Source: a virus. From it: a stretch of DNA of 48,076 nucleotides. Positions 1-8,647 of this stretch are shown piece after piece. The translations under genes and the position numbers were made by a program. Positions within the stretch are counted from its first letter, which is position 1, and each line of letters starts with the position of its first letter. The DNA lies in the IMG/VR virus record IMGVR_UViG_3300020203_000023, positions 1 through 48,076 of that record. One strand, given 5' to 3'. The notes beneath the pieces are model-generated. The model was not told the origin of the DNA. It saw only the letters and a list, made by a program, of their open reading frames with translations, and ran no database searches.

Positions 1-1209
1 GTCAAGATCCCCTTAGAGCAAATACTTACAGACGAAGGCATTGAATATAAGACCAATCGCAGGTCTTTAATTCTGAAACATTGCCCCGATTGTGGCCGAA
101 GTAGTTATTCGGTTTGGATGTTCAGGCCCGAAGAAGGCACTAATCGTACTGGCGGTAGTTGCTGGAAATGCGGTTCTAAGTTCAGCACCTATACATACTT
201 CGTTAAATCTGGGTATGAACCAGACGATGCCAGAAAGACACTAGGTATCGGACGACATTCGCCTGATCTACATCCTGATTCATGGAATTTACCAGATTTC
301 AATGTTGCTTCGGAAATAGCAGAGCAACTGGTGACTATGACAGAATCAAAACCAATACCAGACCATTTCATGAAAGTCCGGGACTGGCCTTATCATCCTG
401 CGGGCAAGTACGCTCGCTCGCGAGGCATAGTCGGTGAGCTGGCAGATGTTATCTATATAGATCCTTTGTCTAATGCCGTAGCGTTCCCTGTTACTTCGAA
501 CGGCATACACGTCGGGTTTCAGCGACGGTACGTTAATCCGATAAACAACATGAAAGTCAAGACCGATTCTGGAATTCCTAAATCTAGGAGCTTTATAACA
601 GTTGGCACACCAACGCAGCAGATTTGCGTCGTAGAAGGGCCTGCAGATGCTGTTGCAGCGGCTTGGTTTGGCTATTACGGGGTAGCAACCATGGGTGCAT
701 CCGTAACTAAATCCCAAGCACAAGAAATTGCAATGATGGCAATGGAACAAAATTCTGATAATCCAATTGTGTTTATTGGATTCGACAAAGACGATGCTGG
801 CGAAATAGGAGCCAGAAACCTGGCTCGCTATTTAGACGCATATGGGATTAATTTCTTCAAGATAAAACCGTGTGGCGAATACAAAGATTTCGGCGATGCC
901 TTGATTAAAGGTTCCGGGCTTGATTGGACCACTCAAGACGTTTTCCTTAATATTGATGGGTTAGTAGAACTAGAAGGGCACTGGCATTGGTCTACTCAAA
1001 TGCTAGAAGGCTTTAGGTTCAAGATTGGCACGGACTACACTTGGCAAGATTTCAAAGAAGTGAAACGGAACCACGATGACCGCCGTAGAAACCAATTGGA
1101 AACTATCAAAAAAGAAGATCCCGAGCGGCATGCCGAAATTATTAAAAAAATAGAACAACGTAAAAAAGAGCGCACGAGAGTTCTTAAAATAGAAGGTTTG
1201 CTGGATTAA
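1..1209 (+). CDS. DNA primase, zinc finger plus TOPRIM (5' end outside window)
   Basis: The frame is open from base 1, so the N-terminus lies outside the window. The visible 402 residues begin with a zinc-ribbon (HCPDCG, then CWKCG about 30 residues later), as in the template-recognition domain of CHC2/T7 gp4-type primases. A TOPRIM core follows, with VVEGPADA (the acidic Glu motif) and, about 50 residues on, GFDKDDAGEIGA (the DxD motif). These residues bind catalytic metal during RNA primer synthesis. The C-terminal 120 residues are charged and helical, with no helicase Walker motifs visible, so this looks like a stand-alone primase. The stop is 1 nt before the next gene, which suggests co-transcription. 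The family assignment is firm; whether a helicase is encoded elsewhere cannot be seen. Confidence 0.88.
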   Translation, partial: VKIPLEQILTDEGIEYKTNRRSLILKHCPDCGRSSYSVWMFRPEEGTNRTGGSCWKCGSKFSTYTYFVKSGYEPDDARKTLGIGRHSPDLHPDSWNLPDFNVASEIAEQLVTMTESKPIPDHFMKVRDWPYHPAGKYARSRGIVGELADVIYIDPLSNAVAFPVTSNGIHVGFQRRYVNPINNMKVKTDSGIPKSRSFITVGTPTQQICVVEGPADAVAAAWFGYYGVATMGASVTKSQAQEIAMMAMEQNSDNPIVFIGFDKDDAGEIGARNLARYLDAYGINFFKIKPCGEYKDFGDALIKGSGLDWTTQDVFLNIDGLVELEGHWHWSTQMLEGFRFKIGTDYTWQDFKEVKRNHDDRRRNQLETIKKEDPERHAEIIKKIEQRKKERTRVLKIEGLLD

Positions 1210-1210
1210 T

Positions 1211-1576
1211 ATGCTATATCAACTACGTTTTAAATCATTCATCCTGACTACAGGAACGAAGGTCGGAACAGCTACCCATACTTCTGCGTACACCCCAGTG
1301 CCTACTCCCATGACTAGGACTACAGGAACTGGCACATTCACACTAGGTCCTGTTACTACGCCCCGTGGGTATTTCGTGCTGATTCGCACTACAGGTTCTT
1401 TGAGCAAATTCGAATTAGCCGACGAAACCTTGGGAGAATGGAAGAATTCAGATTTGTCAAGTATAATGGCCACTTCTGGGGTAGAAGTGCAATGGACATC
1501 TTTAGAATCAATGGCAGAAATGTTAAAAATTTACGGTGAACATGAGCTGATTAGGTTTTTGATGAAAGATGTCTAA
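1211..1576 (+). CDS. Small protein, probable outlying MKY-family member
   Basis: 121 residues, starting one base after the primase stop. The first 55 residues are Thr/Gly-rich with repeated TTG.G..T segments (LTTGTKVGT, RTTGTGTFT, RTTGSLSKF). The C-terminus, SLESMAEMLKIYGEHELIRFLMKDV in two pieces, follows the pattern of the family array at 36.6-42.8 kb: Ser-x-Glu..Leu, a spacer, then a hydrophobic helix ending in Val. The N-terminus MLYQLRF also resembles the MKYxY starts there. Membership is inferred from this end pattern only. No function is known, and nothing indicates catalysis. Confidence 0.6.
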   Translation: MLYQLRFKSFILTTGTKVGTATHTSAYTPVPTPMTRTTGTGTFTLGPVTTPRGYFVLIRTTGSLSKFELADETLGEWKNSDLSSIMATSGVEVQWTSLESMAEMLKIYGEHELIRFLMKDV

Positions 1577-1590
1577 ATCTTTGACGATCT

Positions 1591-3150
1591 TTACGCCTTA
1601 TACGGGAACATCAATTTCATTTTCCCGCAATCCCAAATCTTAAAAAGCCCATCCAATTCTGCGTGCTGATCTTCGGTCATTCCCAGAGGTGTTTCTACAG
1701 AAGACTTCTTTCTTGACTGTTTGGTTATGATTTCCATTTTCTGATTGCTGTAGAAATAGTCCGGTTTTGACATGCCAACAATCTCCCATCCTGCAGCCAA
1801 GTAACCTTTGCCATCTGAAATCGATAGATCTGCAAAACTGAAAATATTTTCTTTAAAATGAGAAGTAGCAAGAAGCGCAATTTTAGACAGGCATCCCGAC
1901 ACTGTGACGCCTGACTTAAAACAAAGACGTTTCAGAAAATACTTCTCGACGAGATTCTGGCGATGCGATTTACCGAAAACTGCACAGCCTATAAGGATCC
2001 CATCTCGAAAAACTCCGATATTAAAACTACCAGCGGATGTTGAACCTTGCATGTGATGCATCTTGCAAAACTGGGAAGCAGACGCAGGGGAAATTTGTGT
2101 AAAAACACACTTTCGGCTGCCGATTCGTTCTGGATTGAGTCGCAACGCTGATCGGATAAAATCTTTTGTCTGTTCCTGTCGCTGTGCCCAGAAACATTCA
2201 AAAATGTGGATTATACGAATCCCTTTTTTACGAAAAAAGGCGGTTTTAGCTGCATGATAGGACGGCTTTTTATATTTAGTAGAATGCCAATAAACACCGT
2301 TGTATTCAAACCCGAGATTAAGAGCTGGAACATATACATCAATTTCGAAGCCAGAGTCGTTATGTTTCACAGTTTCTATTCCAAGAGAATTAATCCAATC
2401 TTTCAATTCCTTTTCACCTTTTGATTCAACAATAGAACCAACAGGGAATGTATCAGAACCATACTTTGACTGGCAGGTGAGCTTGGATTTTTCTTGAAAT
2501 TGTGAAACAGCAAACGCAGAACGCTCACCATATTTTTCCAACATGACTTCTTGAGCCTGTTTATTGGCGTTTTTGTGCCATGCGTGCTCCGTCGAATCTC
2601 CTGTGCGGTGCACAAAGCTTTCTTGGGCTTTAACATATCCAAGTTTTGACAATGCAATCGTTCTAGAATCTTTAGACGTGAATCTCCCATCATTGGAGCA
2701 TTTTTCAGAAGGATGAAGGGACTTCTTGGCTTTAGCTACTGCTTTTGGTGTAGCAATAAACGATCCATGCGTCTCGTCTAGAATCGAACATGGTTTGTGG
2801 AATGCCTTATAGGAATCAGCAACAATGGCAACACCAGGAGGCATTAAAGATTGTGCATGATCATACGAATAGCGGTTCTTTTCACTCAACACCCGTTTCT
2901 TATTTTCGGTCCACCAATCAGGATGTCTTTTGCTGCTCCTAGCAATCGAAAACGGAGTTGATTGAAAGATTCCAAAGTCTTTATCGACAAAAAGAGCTGT
3001 TTTACTGAAAGAAACAAATGAAGATTCTATCAATGACACGTCTGATCTGCTGGACAATAATTCCAGCGCTGCCTCTAAACTAATAGAATTGTGAGCTTTT
3101 TGCTTTTTCATTTCTTCATCTGTCTCGTTGTTCCTATTTAACGTAATCAT
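1591..3150 (-). CDS. Homing endonuclease, Vsr-like (EDxHD-type) nuclease
   Basis: About 520 residues. The nuclease core is GEKELKDWINSLG, then FEIDVYVPALNLGFEYNGVYWHS, then GIRIIHIFECFW. This Glu..Asp..Glu-x-Asn..His order is that of Vsr/PD-(D/E)xK-type homing endonucleases of phages. A second conserved domain follows: GSRKC, ..FC..HH.QGS, a fold containing FGKSHR, and the terminal GMTEDQHAELDG..KIWDCGK. The N-terminal third is Lys/Ser-rich and probably contributes target binding. The gene at 4866 has the same architecture. It is transcribed away from the capsid gene, whose promoter region it abuts. The start is uncertain: ATG at 3150 is preferred because longer versions would run into the capsid gene, but ATG at 3111 is possible. 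Confidence 0.8.
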   Translation of the reverse strand: MITLNRNNETDEEMKKQKAHNSISLEAALELLSSRSDVSLIESSFVSFSKTALFVDKDFGIFQSTPFSIARSSKRHPDWWTENKKRVLSEKNRYSYDHAQSLMPPGVAIVADSYKAFHKPCSILDETHGSFIATPKAVAKAKKSLHPSEKCSNDGRFTSKDSRTIALSKLGYVKAQESFVHRTGDSTEHAWHKNANKQAQEVMLEKYGERSAFAVSQFQEKSKLTCQSKYGSDTFPVGSIVESKGEKELKDWINSLGIETVKHNDSGFEIDVYVPALNLGFEYNGVYWHSTKYKKPSYHAAKTAFFRKKGIRIIHIFECFWAQRQEQTKDFIRSALRLNPERIGSRKCVFTQISPASASQFCKMHHMQGSTSAGSFNIGVFRDGILIGCAVFGKSHRQNLVEKYFLKRLCFKSGVTVSGCLSKIALLATSHFKENIFSFADLSISDGKGYLAAGWEIVGMSKPDYFYSNQKMEIITKQSRKKSSVETPLGMTEDQHAELDGLFKIWDCGKMKLMFPYKA

Positions 3151-3163
3151 AACATGTTTTTTC

Positions 3164-3191
3164 TTGAATTCAAACCATTGATGTATATAAT
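3164..3191 (+). promoter_or_regulatory. Sigma-70-type promoter for the capsid gene
   Basis: TTGAAT at 3164-3169 and a perfect TATAAT at 3186-3191 are 16 bp apart, 68 bases upstream of the capsid start. This is the best -35/-10 pair in the structural region and fits the very high expression expected of the gene. Confidence 0.6.
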
Positions 3192-3258
3192 GAATTCTGT
3201 AGACATCGCGGAGATGTCTAAGATTCGTTTTAGACAAATCCCTTTTATGGAGTCCCTT

Positions 3259-4767
3259 ATGTCGTTTAGTCCCCTTAACAGTCAAGAGCTACAGGTAATC
3301 GCCAGCAAACTAGAATCGTTGAATAAATCTTTTGCCGCGGGATTTCCGGGGCTCGCGAATGCAGGGCGCACTGGCACATCTGCTATTGCGATCGATTCGC
3401 TAGACAGCGTTGTTCGTTCGATTACTCTCGAAGACGAAGATTTCCTCCTCACGAAGGAAATCCAGACAATGAAGGCTACACAGTCTACATTCAGCTATGT
3501 TATCAAGACAGCTACCCGTTCCGGTGTCGATACCTGGGGTATCGAGACTTTCCTTCCACAAGAAGACATCGGTCAGTACATGCGTGTTGCTGAAGTCCTT
3601 CGTGTACAGGGCATCCGCAAGACCATTACCCACATGGCACAGTTGATCAACGACGCAGGCGGCTATATGCTCGACCTCGAAGCTGAAAACGACAAGAACG
3701 CAGCTATGTCCATGGCTGAAGGACTTGAGCGCGCTCTTTATGTCGGTGGTGACCTCTATCTCGCCGCTGATGGCTCGATCGACTCCATGCTCGCTGCTAA
3801 CCAGAACGCACCAGTTCGCCACATCCGCGGAATCCAGGCTCAGATCCGTGAAGGAAACAAGTCTGCTCGCGGTATCATCGGTGACTTCGTTGGCTACGGT
3901 AACAACCGCGCTACAATGTTCGACGCCAAGGGCTCTGTCCTTAGCCGCCAGCTTGTTGACAAGGTAGTTGCTTCGGTTCGCGAAAACCGTGGTCGCATCG
4001 TAGAAGCTCACTGTACAGTTGACCAGCTTCGCCATTTCCGCGCTACGTTCTTCCCGTTCGAACGCGGGGACATCGGTTCCAGCTACGCCATCCGTGGTGC
4101 AGGCGTCGAAGCTGAACCTAAGTCCGGCTTCTCGCTTTCCTCGGTTGTTGGTGAAGTTCAGTTCATCCCGTCGGTATTCAAGTATACTCGTTCGTTCCCA
4201 CAGCCACTCTTCACTTCTGCTGGAAATCCTCCTGTAGTCGGTACAGTTGTTGCCGCTGCTCAACAAGCTGGCGTTACCACTTTCAAAGCTGGTGATGTTG
4301 TTCGTTATGTAGTTCAGGCAGTTTCGATTCTCGGCATGAGCGACGTTTCTGTTGAAGTAGCTCAGACTGTTGCTGCTGACGGCAACAAGCTAGTTCTTTC
4401 GGTCCCTGCTTCTGCTACTGCAGAAGAGTTCCATGTCTACCGTACAGAAGTTGGCGGTGCTACTGGCACTTGGAAATTCTGCGGCAAAGTCATTGCAGCT
4501 CGCGGTTCAGCTACTCTCTTCGTTGACGCTCAAGCTATCCTTCCAGGACTTGACAGTATCGTGTTCCTTCCTAAGGCTCAGTTCCGCGCGAAACTCGCAG
4601 TTCTCGGTCAGATGGTAAGCAAGATGAAGCTTGGACTCCGCGGATTGGTCGAAGAAACCGTCTATGTTTCTTACCTTGCTTGCGTACTCGAATATGTTCG
4701 TCATCATGGCCTCCTCGACAACGTGTTCCACGAACTCCAAGACGAGCAGTACGGTATCGCTCCTTAA
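3259..4767 (+). CDS. Probable major capsid protein
   Basis: 502 residues. ATG 3259 is chosen because GGAG lies 6 bases upstream; the open frame extends back to 3154 but without a ribosome site. Evidence for the role: size typical of HK97-fold capsid proteins; codon choice strikingly restricted and uniform, a sign of very high expression; a strong promoter upstream and a strong terminator right after, making a single-gene unit; and an N-terminal half rich in helices followed by beta-rich sequence. Residues about 330-450 look like an inserted Ig/fibronectin-like domain (EFHVYRTEVGGATGTWKFCG). No enzymatic motif is visible. Another abundant virion protein is the main alternative. It sits 6 kb from the portal and terminase cluster, separated by endonuclease and nucleic-acid genes. 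Confidence 0.72.
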   Translation: MSFSPLNSQELQVIASKLESLNKSFAAGFPGLANAGRTGTSAIAIDSLDSVVRSITLEDEDFLLTKEIQTMKATQSTFSYVIKTATRSGVDTWGIETFLPQEDIGQYMRVAEVLRVQGIRKTITHMAQLINDAGGYMLDLEAENDKNAAMSMAEGLERALYVGGDLYLAADGSIDSMLAANQNAPVRHIRGIQAQIREGNKSARGIIGDFVGYGNNRATMFDAKGSVLSRQLVDKVVASVRENRGRIVEAHCTVDQLRHFRATFFPFERGDIGSSYAIRGAGVEAEPKSGFSLSSVVGEVQFIPSVFKYTRSFPQPLFTSAGNPPVVGTVVAAAQQAGVTTFKAGDVVRYVVQAVSILGMSDVSVEVAQTVAADGNKLVLSVPASATAEEFHVYRTEVGGATGTWKFCGKVIAARGSATLFVDAQAILPGLDSIVFLPKAQFRAKLAVLGQMVSKMKLGLRGLVEETVYVSYLACVLEYVRHHGLLDNVFHELQDEQYGIAP

Positions 4768-4787
4768 TCAGCTAGCTGGTTACAATT

Positions 4788-4818
4788 AAACCCACATCTT
4801 TTGATGTGGGTTTTTTTT
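4788..4818 (+). terminator. Rho-independent terminator after the capsid gene
   Basis: Perfect 8-bp stem CCCACATC / GATGTGGG (4791-4798 and 4803-4810) with a TTTT loop, extended by AAA/TTT, followed by eight T. It lies 20 bases after the capsid stop. Confidence 0.92.
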
Positions 4819-4823
4819 ATACT
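4818..4823 (+). promoter_or_regulatory. Possible -10 element for the endonuclease gene
   Basis: TATACT directly follows the terminator T-run and lies 48 bases before the ATG at 4866. No good -35 is visible. It is one of a series of TATAAT/TATACT elements 25-50 bases upstream of plus-strand genes in this window. Confidence 0.35.
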
Positions 4824-4865
4824 CAAAACTAAAGCTTTGTGGTATCCTCTATAAACAGAGGGATC

Positions 4866-6356
4866 ATGAATTTACAAGAATTGAAAATAACTGATCCGAT
4901 AAAAGATCGATACGAATACGCAGAATATGTGATTTCCCAATGTAGTGATTGTGGAACATCCGGAAGAAATAAAGTCGGTAATCTGATAGCACGATTAAAA
5001 TCCAAAGGGTATCCCTGGGCTTGCATCGTATGTCAAAAGAAAAGAGCCTCAGAAGCTGCGAAAATAAGAGAATCTAAATATTCATCAGAAGAGAAAACAG
5101 CCAAGGCTCGAAAATCTCTAGAAATGTTTCGGTTGAAAACTGGACTAAACAATCCTATGGATTTGTCTGGAGCTAGAGATGTTCAAAAACAAGCAACGAG
5201 TACTGAATCTTTCAGAAAGAATTGTTCAGATCGTAACAACAGGTTGAACCTAGATCCAGAATATAAAAAGAAACTGAGCGAAGGGCAGCTCAAAAGGATT
5301 GCAGAAAACCCAGAACAAGCCCTAGAACAAACAAAGAAATTATTAGCTGCTTCTAGAAGCACAGAGGCGCGGACGAAAACAGGTATAGCAATATCAAAGA
5401 TTTTCGTCGAACAACCAGAACGAATGGAAAACGGTACGCTGGAATTACATAAGTGGAATACAGATCCAGAATTAAAATTCGAGCGGTATAAACGATTGCA
5501 AGAATCCAACCGAGCTAATGATTTCACTTCTAAAGGCGAAAAAGAAGTTCTCACTTTTATACATACGTTGTTTCCAGATGCCAAAAAGGGATTCGTAGGG
5601 AATAAAGAAGTAGATATCAAAATAGAAGAAAAGAAACTCTGTATAGAATACAACGGCACATATTGGCATTCTGAAAAAAAAGTAGGTAAAACTTACCATT
5701 TCGATAAAACCGTAATGTGCGAGAAACATGGCTATCGCCTGATCCATATATTTGATTTCGAATGGGCGACTAGGAAGCTGCAAGTAATAGACTTCATTAA
5801 GTCTGCTCTTGGAGTGAATGAGAAAATAGGGGCACGGAAATGTGTGCTCAAGGTTGTAGATAGGGCGGATGCTATTAGCTTCATTAGCCATAACCACATA
5901 CAAGGCTCTATAACACACGGTTTGAACCTATGTTTAGGCTTGTACTACAACGATGAATTAATATCAGTAGCTACGTTCGGAAAGCATCATCGCGGGAATG
6001 GCGAATGGATTCTGAATAGGTTTTGCTGTAAACACGGGGTGAATGTAGTAGGTGGACTCAGTCGTTTAAGCAAGAGAGCTTCAGAAACGCTGGAATCAGA
6101 CATATATTCATGGGCAGATAGAAGATTTTCCCAAGGCACTGGTTACTTAGCATCGGGGTGGGAAATCTCAAGCGAATTGCAGCCAGATTACTTCTATATT
6201 AAAGAAGGTGAAGCCGTGGCTAAACAGTCCCGGATGAAATCCAAGATGAACACGCCTACAGGTATGACAGAAGCGCAACACGCTGCGCTAGACGGGCTAG
6301 AGAAAGTCTGGGACTGCGGCAAGATCAAAATGATATTTAAACGTATTGGGCGATGA
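4866..6356 (+). CDS. Homing endonuclease, Vsr-like (EDxHD-type) nuclease
   Basis: 496 residues. ATG 4866 has AGAGGG just upstream, whereas the upstream in-frame ATG at 4839 has none. An N-terminal Cys pair set (CSDCG and CIVC) suggests a zinc-binding element. The nuclease core GEKEVLTFIHTLFPD, EVDIKIEEKKLCIEYNGTYWHS and GYRLIHIFDFEW matches the endonuclease at 1591-3150, and the C-terminal halves align throughout (GARKC, HNHIQGS, FGKHHR, GWEI, QPDYFY, KQSR, GMTEAQHAALDGLEKVWDCGK). The two genes are clear paralogues on either side of the capsid gene, which suggests that locus is, or was, a homing target. The 3' end overlaps the convergent gene at 6337 by 20 nt. Confidence 0.85.
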   Translation: MNLQELKITDPIKDRYEYAEYVISQCSDCGTSGRNKVGNLIARLKSKGYPWACIVCQKKRASEAAKIRESKYSSEEKTAKARKSLEMFRLKTGLNNPMDLSGARDVQKQATSTESFRKNCSDRNNRLNLDPEYKKKLSEGQLKRIAENPEQALEQTKKLLAASRSTEARTKTGIAISKIFVEQPERMENGTLELHKWNTDPELKFERYKRLQESNRANDFTSKGEKEVLTFIHTLFPDAKKGFVGNKEVDIKIEEKKLCIEYNGTYWHSEKKVGKTYHFDKTVMCEKHGYRLIHIFDFEWATRKLQVIDFIKSALGVNEKIGARKCVLKVVDRADAISFISHNHIQGSITHGLNLCLGLYYNDELISVATFGKHHRGNGEWILNRFCCKHGVNVVGGLSRLSKRASETLESDIYSWADRRFSQGTGYLASGWEISSELQPDYFYIKEGEAVAKQSRMKSKMNTPTGMTEAQHAALDGLEKVWDCGKIKMIFKRIGR

Positions 6357-6615
6357 AATGTTGCAGCACAAACGGTTCTGGGTCTAAAGCAAGACGTGAC
6401 AATAGATCTTCGATGCTGTAGAAAACCTCACCAGTTTCGTTGCCTCGGAATGGTCCAGGAAGGTCGAAATAACCATCCATAGTAAACGAATAGACTCGGG
6501 TCTTAGTGTTACCACGAGGTGAAATCGTAGTTACGGCTATGCCTTGAGTTTGCGGGTAAAACACATACACCCTGAGCTTACTTGTTTTTTTCCGCCCAGT
6601 GTTTGTGGATTCCAA
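6337..6615 (-). CDS. MKY-family small protein, dispersed member
   Basis: 92 residues ending YSIEDLLSRLALDPEPFVLQHFIAQYV in two pieces, which fits the class A C-terminal pattern of the 36.6-42.8 kb array (S-I-E-[ED]-L-L, then DP, then a hydrophobic helix). It is the last gene of the minus-strand operon 8521-6337. ATG 6615 overlaps the exonuclease gene by 38 nt. A GTG at 6570 just after the exonuclease stop would give a start nearer the family norm (VYVFY), so the N-terminus is uncertain. No function is recognised. Confidence 0.62.
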   Translation of the reverse strand: MESTNTGRKKTSKLRVYVFYPQTQGIAVTTISPRGNTKTRVYSFTMDGYFDLPGPFRGNETGEVFYSIEDLLSRLALDPEPFVLQHFIAQYV

Positions 6616-7207
6616 TGAGAGCCTCCAGGGTCAAATTCATTTCATCTTTAACGTCCATGAGAGCATCGTGGTGCGTACCGGCAGGTTGCTTTGTTGCCGA
6701 TTTGACTTTATCCATAGAAGGCAAACGGCCAGCAGTAGACTCACGCGCCAACGCACAATACATCAACGCAAAATCTTGGCACTTGAACGGAGTCAGGCCA
6801 ATGGCTTTACGGACATGTTCCGAGAAGCAATTGTAGTCAAATTCGGGGTTCCTGCCTACCATGGTCCAACCAGGAAATCCACCGCCTGGATAACATCCCT
6901 GGCTCTGGAACCATGCGATAGTGCGCTCCTCAAATTGCTCTAAAGAAAAGATTTCGTGCGGACATTCAGTCTTGCCTAGAATCCAATCGAACGCTTCAGG
7001 CGTGTGCTGTGTAGTGAAATCGATAGAGCGTTTCGGTATGACGCTCATATCTCTACCTCGCCAATCGATGATACCTGAAAAGAATGCAGCCTTTTTCCAA
7101 AATTCAGGCGTTGAAGTATCCATGGTGCCGTATGCGAACTGCCAAATATTCTGTGGCGTCCCGGGAATCCCAAAAGTTTCAAAATCAATAAAAACTAATT
7201 TTGCCAT
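6578..7207 (-). CDS. DEDD-family 3'-5' exonuclease
   Basis: 209 residues. Motif I is FIDFETFG (Asp8, Glu10). Motif II lies in GRNPEFDYNCF (Asp). Motif III is GTHHDALMDVKDE (His and Asp), so the four metal-binding acids and the general-base His of the DEDDh class are all present. It probably trims or degrades single-stranded DNA or RNA during phage replication. ATG 7207 overlaps the upstream stop by one base, indicating translational coupling with the HAD phosphatase gene. The exact substrate (exonuclease I-like, oligoribonuclease-like or proofreading subunit-like) cannot be decided. Confidence 0.8.
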   Translation of the reverse strand: MAKLVFIDFETFGIPGTPQNIWQFAYGTMDTSTPEFWKKAAFFSGIIDWRGRDMSVIPKRSIDFTTQHTPEAFDWILGKTECPHEIFSLEQFEERTIAWFQSQGCYPGGGFPGWTMVGRNPEFDYNCFSEHVRKAIGLTPFKCQDFALMYCALARESTAGRLPSMDKVKSATKQPAGTHHDALMDVKDEMNLTLEALIGIHKHWAEKNK

Positions 7208-7653
7208 TATTCTGAATCTTTGCATTGTAAGGCAGTGATGCCATGTTTTCTGAACATATCACAATTACTCTTTTTATCGTCAATAGCAAATTCTATCAAA
7301 AAAGCAGGAAGAATTTTGCTGACTAGCAGTTCCTCTTTGATGATATGGTCGCTCGAGAAGTCTTTCGGGGTTCTCATGAACAGATGTGTAATAGGGAAGT
7401 AGAAAGCTTTGTTTAGCCAGGCTAGGGTAGCCGCCCTCGTGCGTGCAGAATCGTCTCTCGCCGTTAAAAACACTATTTCGTAACCAGCTTTATGGTACAA
7501 GTCAACTAACTTGGCACACCACACAAATTCTTTGGCTGTGATGTTTTTTTCGTTATATTCTTCCCAATCAATCAAGGCGTATTGATCGGGTGATATGGGT
7601 GGCGTGTCTATGAGCGTGCCGTCAAGATCAATGATGATTGCGTTCTTCTTCAT
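7207..7653 (-). CDS. HAD-superfamily phosphatase, polynucleotide 3'-phosphatase-like
   Basis: 148 residues from the ATG at 7653, which overlaps the upstream stop in an ATGA. HAD motif I is IIDLDGTLID (Asp9 nucleophile, Asp11), motif II is FLTARD, the motif III Lys is in the IIKEELL region, and motif IV is AIDDKKSN. The order and the spacing between FLTARD, RTPKDF, IIKEELL and IDDK resemble the phosphatase half of T4-type polynucleotide kinase, but the kinase half is absent. A role in healing 3'-phosphate ends of RNA or DNA is inferred from this likeness and from the adjacent exonuclease. A nucleotidase is the alternative. Confidence 0.76.
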   Translation of the reverse strand: MKKNAIIIDLDGTLIDTPPISPDQYALIDWEEYNEKNITAKEFVWCAKLVDLYHKAGYEIVFLTARDDSARTRAATLAWLNKAFYFPITHLFMRTPKDFSSDHIIKEELLVSKILPAFLIEFAIDDKKSNCDMFRKHGITALQCKDSE

Positions 7654-8222
7654 ACTATAAATTCCGCATCTACAAGAGTTCCGTAAATTAGCATCATAGC
7701 TAAAACGTAAATTGGACTGAAGTGACAATCAGGATCGTTCAGAGCAGCTTTCAAGGACTTGTGCGTAACCGGCAATGATGGGTCTAGAAGTTCTAGATAT
7801 CCAAATTTGTCGTAATGTATTTGTATCAGTTTCCATTCGCGAGTCTTGGAAACAGCATCTGCGTACATAGGTATTAGAATTGATTTTCTCATTTCTATTA
7901 AACCCACAATGCCAGACCCTAGGACCCAACCTAGTGGCTGCTGGCCTTCCACTGTAATAGACGAGCTTTTTTGGTATTTCTGCATCTTAGAAAGCCAGAC
8001 TTTATATTCTGGTTCTAGAATCTGCCCGTCTTTCGCGAACCGGTCATAAGCCGTTAATGCCGCGAGGGCGGTATCGACGTTTTTAAAGACAAAACCCCTG
8101 TCGTGGGCTATAGAACCCACTTTAGAATAACAAAGATTTTTCCCGTATGAGGATGTCCTGTTAGAAATTTCTATCGTATGTGGAGTGCGTTTATGGTCCG
8201 AACCGCATAATTTGATTGTCAT
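7650..8222 (-). CDS. Hypothetical protein in nucleic-acid enzyme operon
   Basis: 190 residues, unrecognised. Both ends overlap neighbours by 4 nt (ATGA), which makes it a genuine member of the operon 8521-6337. The N-terminus is basic and polar (KLCGSDHKRTPHTIE); the C-terminal 60 residues are hydrophobic and helical but not clearly membrane-spanning. No catalytic motif is visible. Confidence 0.7.
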   Translation of the reverse strand: MTIKLCGSDHKRTPHTIEISNRTSSYGKNLCYSKVGSIAHDRGFVFKNVDTALAALTAYDRFAKDGQILEPEYKVWLSKMQKYQKSSSITVEGQQPLGWVLGSGIVGLIEMRKSILIPMYADAVSKTREWKLIQIHYDKFGYLELLDPSLPVTHKSLKAALNDPDCHFSPIYVLAMMLIYGTLVDAEFIV

Positions 8223-8521
8223 ATGAACTCTTTAATTAAGAAATCTCGCACTCTATCACTTGGGAGTTTGTTGATTTTTTCCTGCACCGAACAATAATAT
8301 AAAACCTGTTCAAGAGACATTTGAAAGTATGTTGCGTTTTCTGCGGGGTATTCATTGACAGTCATATGCCATATCCACTGCACCACACCAGAACTCGAAT
8401 TTAGGCCCCCAAGGAAGCAGCCATGGTAAATTGGAAGCGTATCTAAGCTGCCTAGTACCAGTTGTTTGAACATTTCTATACCTACGACTGCGTCTTGTCT
8501 CCAAAAAACATACAATTGCAT
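8219..8521 (-). CDS. Small protein, probable MKY-family member
   Basis: 100 residues, first gene of the minus operon. It starts MQLYVFWRQD and ends SLEQVLYYCSVQEKI and RVRDFLIKEFI, the same Ser-x-Glu-x-[VL]-Leu plus terminal helix seen in the family array. The middle is Trp/Tyr-rich. An AGGTG ribosome site precedes the ATG, and the stop overlaps the next ATG by 4 nt. Function unknown. Confidence 0.6.
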   Translation of the reverse strand: MQLYVFWRQDAVVGIEMFKQLVLGSLDTLPIYHGCFLGGLNSSSGVVQWIWHMTVNEYPAENATYFQMSLEQVLYYCSVQEKINKLPSDRVRDFLIKEFI

Positions 8522-8598
8522 TTTTCACCTACTATTTGTTTGTACCATTTAAAAAACCTGCAGACATTGCCCCAAACGCCGAAATATAGAAAAGTGTA

Positions 8599-8627
8599 TT
8601 GTCAAACGATGAGCTGCGGCTTATATT
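8599..8627 (+). promoter_or_regulatory. Sigma-70-type promoter
   Basis: TTGTCA at 8599-8604, an exact 17-bp spacer, and TATATT at 8622-8627, about 20 bases before the ATG at 8648 with AGGAGG between. It lies in the divergent gap between the minus operon and the plus-strand genes at 8648-9747. Confidence 0.6.
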
Positions 8628-8647
8628 TAAACAGGAGGACATTAAAA

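Noticed and set aside
3400-4266. Long minus-strand frame (288 codons) opposite the capsid gene
   Set aside because: It arises from the strong codon bias of the capsid gene; composition is Ser/Arg-rich without domain sense and there is no ribosome site.
4850-4855. TATAAA as the -10 box of the 4866 gene
   Set aside because: Transcription would begin inside or after the ribosome site; TATACT at 4818-4823 is better placed.
5472-5918. Minus-strand frame of 148 codons in the second endonuclease
   Set aside because: Antisense to the catalytic region of a clearly recognised protein, with no start signal.
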